Assembly: GCA_963969395.1 (NCBI GenBank) | Contig: OZ017797.1 | Span: 12,400,001 to 12,464,000 of the forward strand | Direction: 5' to 3' | Origin: Pseudoscleropodium purum | Taxonomy: Eukaryota; Streptophyta; Bryopsida; Hypnales; Brachytheciaceae | DNA length: 64,000 nucleotides | Shown: positions 11,712 to 21,613 of the stretch, one piece after another | Numbering within the stretch: the first letter of the stretch is position 1 | Layout of the letters: each line of letters opens with the position of its first letter | Position numbers and translations under genes: made by a program | The notes under the pieces: model-generated | What the model was told of the DNA's origin: nothing | The model's database searches: none | The model's input: only the letters and a program-made list of their open reading frames with translations

Positions 11712-11946
11712 TTAACCCCTTAACGTCTCAATCTTTTTTTAATATTTTTTTTTTGCACATTTTAGCTTAAATCTTCTTACAGAAATATCATTTACTGGAA
11801 TTTCAAGAAATTGGTCATTAAGGAAGGTTTTCTCTTCAAGATTCAAGTTGTAGATTGGATGAATGAAAAGTTTGCTAGACTATACAATATTTGCAAGCAC
11901 TCTGTTCATCATCCAGAAAGTGGATGTCAGAGCGCTTAAGGGTTAA
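11712..11946. mobile_element. TTAA-flanked MITE, 235 bp
   Basis: The left border is TTAA followed by CCCCTTAACGTC; the right border is GAGCGCTTAAGGG followed by TTAA. The ends are imperfect inverted copies and both abut TTAA. The interior is AT-rich and non-coding; its last 60 bp resemble the right end of 6009-6614 (CTGTTCATCATYC, GGAYRTYRGAGYGCTTAAGGG). Confidence 0.7.
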
Positions 11947-11963
11947 GTTAGAATTATAGTACG

Positions 11964-12395
11964 TTAACCCTCAAACGTCCCGAGATCCTTCTCTAGAATT
12001 GACGATTTGGGAAAAATCATTATAAAGCACTATTTGGAATAATATTTTGGAATTGATACACAAGTAAAAGTTGTAGATTTTGAGTTTTAGATTCCATTAG
12101 TACAATTAGATTCATTTGTGTTAGCACCAATATTTATATTATAAATTTTGAAAGGAAAATTTTAAAATTCCTTCTACATTCAATTACAAGCAAAGTCTTA
12201 TCATTTTTTGAGTAAAACTTGTTGGAAAGGATTAATTAGAGATGAGGTTCTCTTCACATGGTGATTTTTTGAAATTTTTGTGTTCTTCACATCCATGACG
12301 TCATTTTTGCAAATCCAATTTTGAATTAGAGTCCATGCAATTTTGGCTTGATCAACTACTTCCACATACTTCCACATTTGTAATTGAAGAAAAAC
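11964..12395. mobile_element. TTAA-family element, left part only
   Basis: Begins TTAACCCTCAAACGTCC and runs parallel to 6009-6480 and 43905-44310. The right terminus is missing: the homology to the family stops near 12395, where the aldo/keto reductase 3' flank begins. Confidence 0.55.
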
Positions 12396-13257
12396 ATGTA
12401 TGGAAAAAATGCATGCATTGAAATTACAAGCTCAGAAAATCACCGTGGACTTGGGAAAATGTCAGTCACCGTGGAATGAGTAAGAGTGCTTGTGATGGTC
12501 GAAGAATCAACAAAATTCTGAATATTACTCACAAACATCCTTGAGGAGCTGCCTCAGCCCTCTTGTAAGAAATGCAATTGTTTTGGTGCACAATCTTGAG
12601 CTCATCTTCGGAGTAACGTATCAAGAGAAGACAGGCATTGGCCACTCACTAAACACCATGTATGCTCACATTTCACTGATTGCCAAAGCTTTTGAGTCTT
12701 CTTTTTAATTTCCCATCTACAGCAGGGTGTGCTCTTTTTGAAATTTGGGGGTGAAGATGGAGGTTGCAAGATACCGTGAGACTGATTGATCAACACTCGC
12801 CGTCCCAGAGCTCTTCTACTGATCTGTAAGGGCTGGTGTCGTTGTTGCACCACTCTGTCGCTGGCACTCTAGCCTGGGGTTTAATTTCGGAGAATCTCTC
12901 AAGATCTTCCTCGGAGAGTTTCCAATCCCACACTGCGTTATTCTCTGCTTTTCTGTCTGCATTACTGCTTTTCACAATCACACAAACTCCTTGCTGCAAA
13001 TCCCATCTTAAATGACTACCTGAGCCAGGAGTTTTCTTGTGTTTCGAAGCCAAGTCCAGGACGACTGGAAGAGACAGAATGTTGTTTCTCCCATAAAAGG
13101 TTCCAGGAGCTCAAAGGACCGAGAATGCAGCCACATGAATTCGTCGCGACTTGCAAATAGCTCGGAGTATCGCTGTTGCCAACCGGGATGCATCTCCACG
13201 TGTGGGACCAGGAACAGATACTGTTGAACAAACGAAGAGCACACCCCAAAACAGGGC

Positions 13258-13276
13258 AAACCCTAAACCCTAAACC
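13258..13276. repeat. Interstitial telomere-type repeat
   Basis: 19 bp reading AAACCCTAAACCCTAAACC, about 2.7 units of the plant telomere repeat CCCTAAA, inside an intron of the broken aldo/keto reductase. It could be a telo-box or a scar of double-strand-break repair. Confidence 0.7.
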
Positions 13277-14547
13277 TCCTGGTAGTATTAGTGGGTTCCG
13301 AGTACCCATTTCCATCATTAAGAATCACAATGCTGGACAAACTTGCCGAGTGGTGCATGCGCATTTTTCAGCAGTTCTTCACACGTTGTAAGTTGTCACG
13401 ATCCGGGTAACAACTAAAAACTCAGCTCTGAGTGCTTCTGTGATTGGAGACTCATCTTCATGTTTCCAACAGTAGAGACTCATCTTCCTCGATTAGAGAA
13501 TTGAGAGGAGATGGGGTTTCAAGTAACTTAAGATGCTTGCAACTTAAGAAGCACTCAGCGTTTAAACACTTCAAATCCACTCTGAAAGTCATTATTAGCA
13601 AGCAGAAGACACATCACCATATCCTAAAAGCAAAACGGCAACTAAGTACTAGAGGGTGAGTGTGCTTGTAAGGTACTTGGTCAAAAGCTGGTTTGATCAC
13701 TGCGTACTCAAGCAGGCTCTCCAAATTCTTACTAGAAAAATTTGACACGCCTATGGCTCTGGCGAAACCTCCTTGAACTGTCAGTTCCATCGGCTGCCAA
13801 GGCCAAGAAGCCCTCTTCTGTGGGAGGAAACCCTGTCCCTTCTCGGAACTTCAATGGCCAGTGTAAGAGGAACAGATCCACGTATTCCAACTGCAAATCC
13901 CTGACACAGAACACGCAGCATTAGAATGTGAATAATCCCCATCAATGACTTTGAAATGAGCACAAAACTGATTGCAGGCTGTTAAGGTGGTGACCCAAGA
14001 GAGATTGACGACATCCAAAATGCAACACCTAGAATGAGCACTAAAAGGGAAGCACAAACTCTCTAAAACCATTCACAAGCTCTCACCATTACCCAATTGA
14101 AATTGAAGAAATTGTTCCTTGGAGCAACCAACAAGAGTTGAAGCATTTTGTGTTTCAAGACTGTAGTTCAGTGCCAACATCAAGTTCCCTATCATTTCAA
14201 CCTTTGACGATCCACAGAATATTATCGAAGTACCATAGAAACAGGAAACGACTTGCATTGTGATTATCTTCCATTTGCTAACACTCTGATCGAAGAATTC
14301 AGCCCATGTCCTCGTGGGATCACAAAAAATGCCGCACTTAGGGCTACCACAGTACCTGAGGCTTTGCTGCAGGCAGAGAAGCACATCCTGCGGGTCTTGA
14401 TGCGTGCACAGGAGCTTCGTGGTCACGAAAACCTCATCCCGTCTTAGTAGCCCTTCAGAAAGGGCTTGTGTGATTGCCTTACCACTTCCGCTTCGTTCCC
14501 ATACAGAGGTGCGCAGTCAATGTGACGAAATCCTGCTTGTTGGACAT

Positions 14548-14830
14548 TCATTGTGAACTATGTACACAACCATCCCAACCCTAGCATAGATTCGAAATTC
14601 ATAATCTCGATGAGTACTTCCAATCCACAAGAGGCAAGCAGACAGTCATTGGAATCGGATTGTAAGTCAATGTGCTAAAGATTCATTCATTGTAAACTAC
14701 CTAGGGGTACCCAAGCATTCTAAGCCCAGCTTACATGAGACATTCGTAATCTCGATTAGACCTTATAATCTATAAGAGGCAAGCAGACATTCAAGAAGAG
14801 GAACTGGGTTGTAGCGACAGGGCCTACATC
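14548..14830. repeat. Imperfect tandem duplication, about 139 bp unit
   Basis: Two units start with TCATTGTRAACTA (at about 14548 and 14687) and end with AAGAGGCAAGCAGACA. They lie in the first intron region of the aldo/keto reductase pseudogene. Confidence 0.6.
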
Positions 14831-15109
14831 TCAATGTGGTTTACATGCGCCATTGAGACATCCTCAAATTTTAAACAAATTTGTACAAAACATCGCAATG
14901 AGCTGAATGAGCTGAAAGGCTAGGCTCGATTGGAAATGACGAGGCGAGGACGGAAACCTGAAGGACAGAGAAGACACAGCGTTGGCTACGATCGGCAGAG
15001 ATGCCGGATGTAGCGAACGCTAAGGCGGGACACGACCTTCTCCAGTAGTACACAGCCACTACCCCTCCTTCAGATGCGCCATTGTGCTGATTCTTCCCCC
15101 ATGCTGCTA

Positions 15110-15245
15110 GAGATTCTGCAAATTTGCAGAGAGAATTTAGAACCGGTGTACTTGAAGAGATTCTTTCCAATGTTGGTGGAGATTCTGCAAATTTAGGAGA
15201 CAGAGAGAATGATGCATACTTAAAGAGTCTGTTCTTTCAACGCAA
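15110..15245. repeat. Tandem duplication, 69 bp unit
   Basis: GAGATTCTGCAAATTT occurs at 15110-15125 and again at 15179-15194, with similar flanks (AGAGAGAAT, TACTT, AAGAG). It lies just upstream of the possible aldo/keto reductase start. Confidence 0.65.
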
Positions 15246-16387
15246 GTTCAGCAATTCAAAGACGTGCAACAATAGTAGGGCCACGGCCTTTTACCTGTTA
15301 CCGTGAAACCTCTCATTACCACGGACACCTCCCATTACCGCGTCGACCTGTCTCTCTCGCTCAGAGACTCACCGTCTCATCGGCATCATTGCTCGCATCA
15401 TTGCTTGCGGAAGATGTTCTCCTCATCAGATTTTTTTGTGTCCTTCAAGCGGATGTGTCAACACGCGGAGTGGACCACCGTTATCGCCGCTGACTGACAG
15501 TATCATGTCGTGTCGCCAATGTTCATCAGTCGGAGAGGGTAAGGATTGCACCGAATTGGTTTTATGGTGAGGAGGGAGGACCGCGTAGAGTTTCTTGCTA
15601 TCACTGCCATTTCGTTTATTTGCGGCTCTTCTTGTGCTTCAGTCGTCGAATTGGGTACGACATCATCAGGCAGTTCACGTGCAACCGCCTTGCTATTTTG
15701 ACCTAGTTTTCCTTCGCTGTGCTCGTCGTCACCTCCATGTCCCGGCTATTGTCTTCAGAGGCTTAAAACACTTAGTGGCTACTCCATCGTGCGTAGCAAT
15801 TTGAACTGGGTTATCACGTCGTTTAGCAAGTGATTAAGTAGAGTAGGAGGATTGTGCCCTATCTAATTTAGGTCAAGTCTTGTCGTTCGCTTGCGTCTGT
15901 ATATGATAAGATGCTTGTTTGGACTGCTTGTGCTTTGGAGCTGCTGTTTGAGACCTTTTCCTTCCTTTTGCGCTTCTCTTCTTAATTGGAATGTGAAACA
16001 GAGTGTCGATTTCGCTGAGAACGACGAAAGCTGTCTGCGTTTAGGGTCCCAAACAGCACAGGCCCTCCTCATGTTGTGACCTTAGGGTTTAAGTCAATGA
16101 TAGGTAGAAATTTTGTGATCAAATTCTGTGATCAACGACATAGAGTCAGAAAGCTTTAGGAAATCATCTTGATTGCCTCGTTATCTGTAAACTTCGTATC
16201 CAAAACATGGAAATCTCAGAGAGAAATGTAGTTAAGGGAGACAGGATTCTATTTAAATTTCTCTCTTCGTTGTTTTGCTTCTGAATCTATGGTCAATTAA
16301 TGTTCTTTCCTTCTGTTCTCTATGTAATTGATTGCACTGGTGTGGTATGTTACTTAAACCATCGACTGAATTTAACCTATTGTGCAG
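15246..16387. other. Intergenic region and likely 5' leader/intron of the beta-propeller gene
   Basis: Moderate GC with pyrimidine-rich stretches. A good splice acceptor (TATTGTGCAG) ends at 16387, so a 5' UTR intron probably occupies much of this stretch; its donor was not identified. A telo-box-like TAGGGTTT lies at 16083-16090. Confidence 0.4.
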
Positions 16388-16388
16388 G

Positions 16389-16520
16389 ATGAGCGAGCAC
16401 TATTCTGATCTGGAACGCAGTGCATTGGGAGAGCTCAACTGTGCTCAAGAGGCAGGGAAGTTCAGAATGAAGGCGAAGGCTAAATTACACAGGAACGTTA
16501 TGAACTACTTCTATTGTTAA
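16389..16520 (+). other. Upstream ORF in the leader of the beta-propeller gene
   Basis: A 43-codon frame (MSEHYSDLERSALGEL) begins two bases after the probable acceptor at 16387 and ends 115 bp before the main ATG at 16636. If the leader is transcribed as inferred, it would be met first by scanning ribosomes. Nothing identifies it as a conserved peptide. Confidence 0.3.
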
Positions 16521-16635
16521 GTACTAGTGTGTGTGTTTGTTGCAAAGAAATTCAGTGTTCAGTCAAGCCTGGCCTGAGGCCTCTGGTGCTGAACTGTAGC
16601 TACTCTATTTCCGTTAGCATGAGCATCGGATTGTG

Positions 16636-18114
16636 ATGGGTTCAATGAGTAGTCCTTCACTATCAATCTCCCGGGCATCATCAAGCTGCCCTACTCTTCA
16701 AGTGAAGGCTTTTGAATGCCGCAGAGATTCCCAGACATTAGGTCGCACACGACCGTTTGAGCATCCTTGCAAAGCCCTGGAGTGCCACCAGACACGAAGA
16801 CTTATTTCAGATGTGAAGACGTCAAGGAGAACCTCTCGAACGCGCGCTGTCCTTGGCCAACGAGGCTCTGGTGCTAGTCAGGACCCTGGCAACAATGAAG
16901 CCAAACTCCGACGAACTGGGGACCCGAGCGACGAGGAGGCCTCCGTGATGGAGCCTGCAAGAGCCATGACGGGGCAGGAAACTCCAGTCTCCGATTCATA
17001 CGGCAAGCCTGAGCTCGAACACGAAGGCTTGGTAATTTCCAATGGCGAAACTGGTGCATGGGATGGCGGCCGCGTTGGATCCCCAATTGTCCGACGCTAT
17101 GTGAGTGACAACGAAGAACGGTGGTGCATGTGGTATGCAGGGGAGTCTCTGGATGAATCCAAGGGCACCACTGTGGGCATCGCTGTTTCCTCGAACGGCA
17201 TGCACTGGCGAAGGGGCCAATCGAAGGTCGACACCGAAAAATATGGTGAGGAGGGTGCAGTAGGGCTCGTGCTGGACCGGAGTGACAACTGGTGGGCTTT
17301 CGACACACAGCACTTGTATCCCTCGGATGTGCTCATCATGTCCAGTGCCAAGGTGCGAGCTGCCAGCGGTGTGTACTGGCTCTACTACTCCGGCGCGGAT
17401 GTGGAGGATTTTCCTCTGCCATTGAATACCATATCGCCACCAGGCTCCGAAAGGTTTTTTCGAGGTCGAATGCGTCCTGGTCTTGCCATCAGCAACGATG
17501 GCCGCAACTGGGCGCGAGTGGAAGGTGACCACCATAGTGGAGCTCTGTTTGACGTGGGTGCTGAAGGCGAGTGGGACTCTCTGTTCATTGCAGCCCCGCA
17601 AGTTGTCTACCACGAGGCAGGCGATATCCGCATGTATTACCACTCCTTGGACCCGAACACGGGTAGGTATTGTGTGGGATTTGCACGCTCCAGAGACGCC
17701 ATGCGGTGGCTCAAATTCGGGAAGATTCTGGAGGGAGGTGGTCCGGGTTCGTTTGATGAGCTGGGAATTGCTGCTCGCCATGTTGTGGAGAATCCATACG
17801 AGAGGGGCTACGTCATGGTTTACGAAGGCATTGATGCGAATGGCAGAACCAGCATTGGCATGGCGAAGTCTGATGCAGGCTTACTGAAGTGGGAGAGGTG
17901 CCAAGAGGAACCGATTTTCCGGCCTGCCGAATCCGCGCAGGCTTGGGATGGAGCTGGCGTGGGCTCCCCTTGCTTGGTGCACATGGATGGGGACGAATGG
18001 AGGTTGTATTATGTTGGTGTTTCGGCAGCCGGCGCCACGGCCATTGGCATGGCCGTGAATGTCGGGGGCTCGCTCACTGAATTCAAGAGGTGGCATAATT
18101 TCGCCCTCAACTGA
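16636..18114 (+). CDS. GH43-like five-bladed beta-propeller protein, probably plastid-targeted
   Basis: A single open frame of 492 codons runs from ATG 16636 (GSMSSPSLSISRASS). The first about 75 residues are rich in Ser, Arg and Thr and poor in acids, like a chloroplast transit peptide. The rest is built from repeated blades with Trp/Tyr-rich strands: WDGGRVGSPIV (about 142), WCMWYAGES, VYWLYYSGAD, RPGLAISNDGRNW, IRMYYHSLD, GFARSRDAMRW, GYVMVYEGID, SIGMAKSD, WDGAGVGSP (about 437), WRLYYVGVS and AIGMAV. This is the pattern of the arabinanase/levansucrase/invertase-type propeller found in a conserved plant family. I infer a sugar-binding or glycoside-hydrolase-like fold; no catalytic triad can be assigned by eye and the substrate is unknown. 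The frame is intact and GC-richer than its surroundings. The reading could also begin at the ATG three codons further on. Confidence 0.85.
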   Translation: MGSMSSPSLSISRASSSCPTLQVKAFECRRDSQTLGRTRPFEHPCKALECHQTRRLISDVKTSRRTSRTRAVLGQRGSGASQDPGNNEAKLRRTGDPSDEEASVMEPARAMTGQETPVSDSYGKPELEHEGLVISNGETGAWDGGRVGSPIVRRYVSDNEERWCMWYAGESLDESKGTTVGIAVSSNGMHWRRGQSKVDTEKYGEEGAVGLVLDRSDNWWAFDTQHLYPSDVLIMSSAKVRAASGVYWLYYSGADVEDFPLPLNTISPPGSERFFRGRMRPGLAISNDGRNWARVEGDHHSGALFDVGAEGEWDSLFIAAPQVVYHEAGDIRMYYHSLDPNTGRYCVGFARSRDAMRWLKFGKILEGGGPGSFDELGIAARHVVENPYERGYVMVYEGIDANGRTSIGMAKSDAGLLKWERCQEEPIFRPAESAQAWDGAGVGSPCLVHMDGDEWRLYYVGVSAAGATAIGMAVNVGGSLTEFKRWHNFALN

Positions 18115-20890
18115 ACAGTCAGAGGAGGAATGACTGGCCGAGCACGGATTTCCCGTATTTGTGAGGTGATTTGAGATGAACTGGTATATTTATTATTTTC
18201 ATTGTAAAGCTCGGTGTAATCCGTGGTAGCGATTCCTAGCTCTTCGTTTTAGGCTTCAGGTATGACGACGCCCTTCTGTTATGGGCAGACGTACATTCAA
18301 TGTCAAGTACCATATTCCATGCCCTTACTCAGCGTCAGTTTGTATGATTCTTGAACATGCTTGCTTTCTGAGTATGGCTACCATTCAGGAAGCGCAGCCA
18401 AAAGAGGAGCAAGCAAAACGGTACCCAAGATATACCTTTGCATTTGGCTTCTCGCTTTTCGCTTGTTTCTGTGGCCGTTTATGCACTGCTTCAATTGATA
18501 TTGGAATTCCGGAAACGGGGCAGCTTGTATCGGTTTACTAATCTGTATCTGTATTGGGAGGACTGACGGGCTTCGAAAGCTCTCTGTGGATCACGTGTGC
18601 GCACAAATTGACTTTTGGAAGTTGTCCACTAGATGTGTAAATTCTGTACAGATTTCCAGAGGGTGTGCAGTACAAGGAATGTGCGTTTATAATGTCTATC
18701 TCTACCCCATCCAATTTATGCCGTATTTTGTTATTGCCACTAAATAGGAGTGAAAATGATTTTACATTACTTTCAGAGATGAAATCACAAGTCTTCTGTA
18801 CCTGTGTTTTTTTTGGGAAAGTTTGAAATCATGGTGATTTTTTGAAGAATATGTGAGGAATACTCACAAAACATGCTGAAAGAAAATCTGAAAATTGCAC
18901 CGTAGGTGTATATTGTAGTGGAGACCGTCGAAGTGCAAACCAGGTTTCCTTGCCCTTTTTTAATTTAAAAAAATCAGCAAACCGCACTAATTGGTCAAAA
19001 GTTCAAATTACAATAAAATATATTAATTTAGGACTTTGGGGGATTTGAAATTGGAAGAAAATCTAGACTTGATGAATGTTGCATTCATTAGTTGGGTTCA
19101 TAACTAAAGAAAAAAAACTTCATATTGATATAATTTATATCAAGGGCACATGCTAAAAGTTGCCAACATATGGTAGTAGGCTCTTGAATCACCTATCTAA
19201 GGATAAATATAGCTTCGAAAGAAAATCTATTTAATGAAATCTTTCTTACATTTTTGGGTAGAAAGATAAATGAAAAATAGTTGAATAAAAATTTTAATTG
19301 AAAATTTTTAAGTTGAAACGAATTAAATTAAATTTTCAAAATGAAGGTGTATAGGTCACTATTTATGTTCATAGAGTGGAGTAGTATTGAATTCCTAAAT
19401 GCATTTGAATTGAACAAGTTAATCCAAAAATTAATAAATACAAAGCTAAATATGCTCATGAAGGTCTTTAATGTATATAATGCATATCAAAAATCAAATT
19501 TCAGCCTTTACAAGTACATGAATGTATATTTTACTTTAACAAAATTAAAAACACAATTATCAGCAAGAATCAAACATTATATGCTAGGGGCTATTCCATC
19601 ACTTGATCATGATCCTAAAACCATTCACATGTGATAACACTCTTTGACCTCAAAAACTTTCATCAATTTCTGGAAGTATATGTCCTATTTCAAGAGCATA
19701 TCTAAAGGCAATTCTAAATGCCCATGCAATTTCAGAGCTTCCTATCATATATGTTTTAAAGCATTTTCTTTTGCATAGAAGTCAATAATATCTACATTAG
19801 AAAATTCCTACTACCATTCTAAGAAAATACATTCAAAGAACTCTAAGAAAAATATGTGATAATTGATAAAGACATTATTTTGAGTGCCCTACTAATTTTC
19901 CTATTGAATTTGAAGTTCATAGTACTTCTAATACCATCCCTTTTGCTACAAAATTGGAATTTGTTCTTGCTAGTACGTAGGCACCCAAAAATCTGCCACC
20001 AACAGTACTAGTATGTGAGCCCAAGAATGCAAGCTTGTGAGCATTAAGACTATAATATAAGTATCTATAATATAGATACCACACTATAGAAGGTGTTTAT
20101 ATCAAAAACACCTATAATATGGGTATTTGTAACATATATACCCTATAATCATAGATGGTTTCTATAGTATATACATTTGTAACACATGTGTGTAGTATTC
20201 TAAGCTCATTGGCTCACACTCCTATGCTCATATAATAGAAATTCTCAATGTGCCAAAAACTCCAAGCCACCACCATCATTCTTTGTACATCTCCAATATC
20301 AATATGAACCTAGGTGGAATAAATGCTATTTTAGAGCCTCTACCAAGAAAGCTTTAACCATTCATAACTTTTGCATTCTTTGAACCATTGGAACCTCCTT
20401 TCACTTGCCCACTAGAAAATATTAATATTTAATCATTCTAATAATAATAACTAGACATTAGAGGAAGTGGCGTTTTAATGGGTGCCCACCTTACCATTGG
20501 AAAACCTATAGTACTAGTGTTTTTTCTATCTTTTCTTTATCCATAAGAATTCACAAGATCCTTTATTATGTTTTGAAAAGGATTGTGTTGAATTGATTAA
20601 CTATCTTATCTTTGAAAAAAGGTCAAATTTGATAGAAAATTGTCATAAGAATCATTACAAGTAGCCAATGAACATAAGAAAGTTTTTCTAAAGATGATTG
20701 ACAAATACAACAACAAATTTCTTTATTATTATTGCATCTATATCAAATATTTCACAACTATGTTGGCATTTTTTTAATTATCATTTGTGTATATGGTATA
20801 AAAAATGGTCATTGAGAAATTTTACTTTTGAATGGAATTTTTTTCTGTATGGAGATAGTATACACAATTAATTTATCCTTTCATCATCCC
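18115..20890. other. Intergenic AT-rich DNA
   Basis: The first about 150 bp are probably the 3' UTR of the propeller gene. Beyond about 18700 the sequence becomes very AT-rich. At 20045-20190 there is a run of short inverted and direct repeats around ATAATATRGGTAT and ATACC. The longest frame (97 codons at 19341-19634, plus) is low-complexity and looks accidental. Confidence 0.5.
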
Positions 20891-21613
20891 TTACATGGTA
20901 GAATGTTGAATATCAAAAATGTCTTCTACATTTTTTGAAGAAATCTCATCATCTTCATGAAATTGTTGCAATGAATTTACTCCATTAAGTTGGCGCTGAT
21001 CAAGGTGGGCTAGTATGTTGCCTTGAAGATTCTCATTGCCACTATCAACACTCTCTAAAAGAACCTCCACATTTGGAACTTCTAGTGTTTGTTCATTAGG
21101 TCCTATTGTAACAATTTCTTCTAAATTTGATTGATTTGGTAAGGGGATATTAGATGCAAGCTCTAGAGCACTTTGTTCAAATTCATTTGGTTGTTGAGCA
21201 TGTTCTTCCATCAATTGGTGTACTTCAATTCTACCATCTTCTCTTTCATCATGTGCACACACCAAGCGCCCACTACGTTTTAACCTTTGAGCTTGCGGTC
21301 ATGGTGGAATCATTCTCTCACCTTCGTTGTCTCTAAACACTCCATCTATCCATAGTGCTTTCCCTGACACTGAGTTTGTTGGTCCATAAATTGGTGTGAT
21401 GTTGCCCTCTTCAATTTTGCCTTTACAAACAGGGCAGCTTTGTTGCGAGGAATGCACATACAACCACATATACAAACATGGCCAACAAAATAGATGTCCA
21501 CAACATGTTACCACTGCCTCATTTGCTTCATGGAAGCAAATATTACATTCAAAGATTTCACCTAATGCAACATTTGTTGCAGTAGTAATACTCAAGCCCT
21601 CTTTTGACATCAT
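20891..21613 (-). pseudogene. RING-finger E3 ligase (RNF5/RMA-like) with one in-frame stop
   Basis: The minus-strand frame from ATG 21613 spans 241 codons without introns. Residues 23-63 form a C3HC4 RING (C23, C26, C38, H40, C43, C46, C60, C63) with the signature VTCCGHLFCWPCLYMWL and PVCKGKI, then NITPIYG. This is the form typical of RNF5/RNF185/RMA ubiquitin ligases, which recruit E2 enzymes in membrane-protein quality control. Codon 105 (21299-21301) is TGA directly after the motif MIPP. The frame then continues unchanged with PQAQRLKRSGRL and an acidic Gln/Glu/Asn-rich tail to 20891. In the family this motif normally continues IPPRP, so the TGA probably replaces an Arg CGA codon (C to T). 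The truncated product would keep the whole RING. I see no C-terminal membrane segment, unlike RMA proteins. It stands in gene-poor AT-rich DNA and could be a retained retrocopy or a recent pseudogene. Confidence 0.8.

Larger units (their letters stand above)
11465..12853. repeat. Duplicated block B
   Basis: This is the shorter partner of block A (4959-9127), with the same order of homologous stretches and less inserted sequence. It carries its own insertion (11712-11946) that block A lacks at the equivalent point. Its right end runs into the 3' part of the aldo/keto reductase pseudogene, so the duplication probably started from here. Confidence 0.7.
12790..15102 (-). pseudogene. Aldo/keto reductase (AKR4C-like), broken
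   Basis: Minus-strand exons carry the landmarks of a plant NADPH-dependent aldo/keto reductase in order. A possible start MGEESAQWR lies at 15102. GFRHIDCAPLYGNEAEV (14533-14483) holds the catalytic Asp and Tyr. DEVFVTTKL and an exon ending at 14356 (LQQSLR) follow. DLQLEYVDLFLLHWPLKF begins at 13900, then ARAIGVSNFS near 13750. VEMHPGWQQ near 13190 precedes VIVKSSNADRKAENN (the coenzyme-binding segment) and the C-terminus VEELWDGEC at 12790. Lesions are a frameshift near 14485, a frame change near 13795, a frameshift near 13155, an in-frame TGA at 13111-13113 and paired small shifts near 13010-13030. An intact AKR4C has about 310-320 residues. Such enzymes reduce aldehydes in the cytosol or plastid, but this copy should be non-functional. 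Introns contain tandem duplications. Confidence 0.85.

Noticed and set aside
12602..12853. Minus-strand frame MVQQRHQPLQ and its copy at 8771-9127
   Set aside because: This is an off-frame reading across the aldo/keto reductase C-terminus and its 3' flank; the matching frame gives VEELWDGEC and stop.
16874..17781. Long antisense frames (144 and 261 codons) opposite the beta-propeller gene
   Set aside because: They mirror the GC-richer coding strand, have no family features, and the sense frame shows clear propeller blades.
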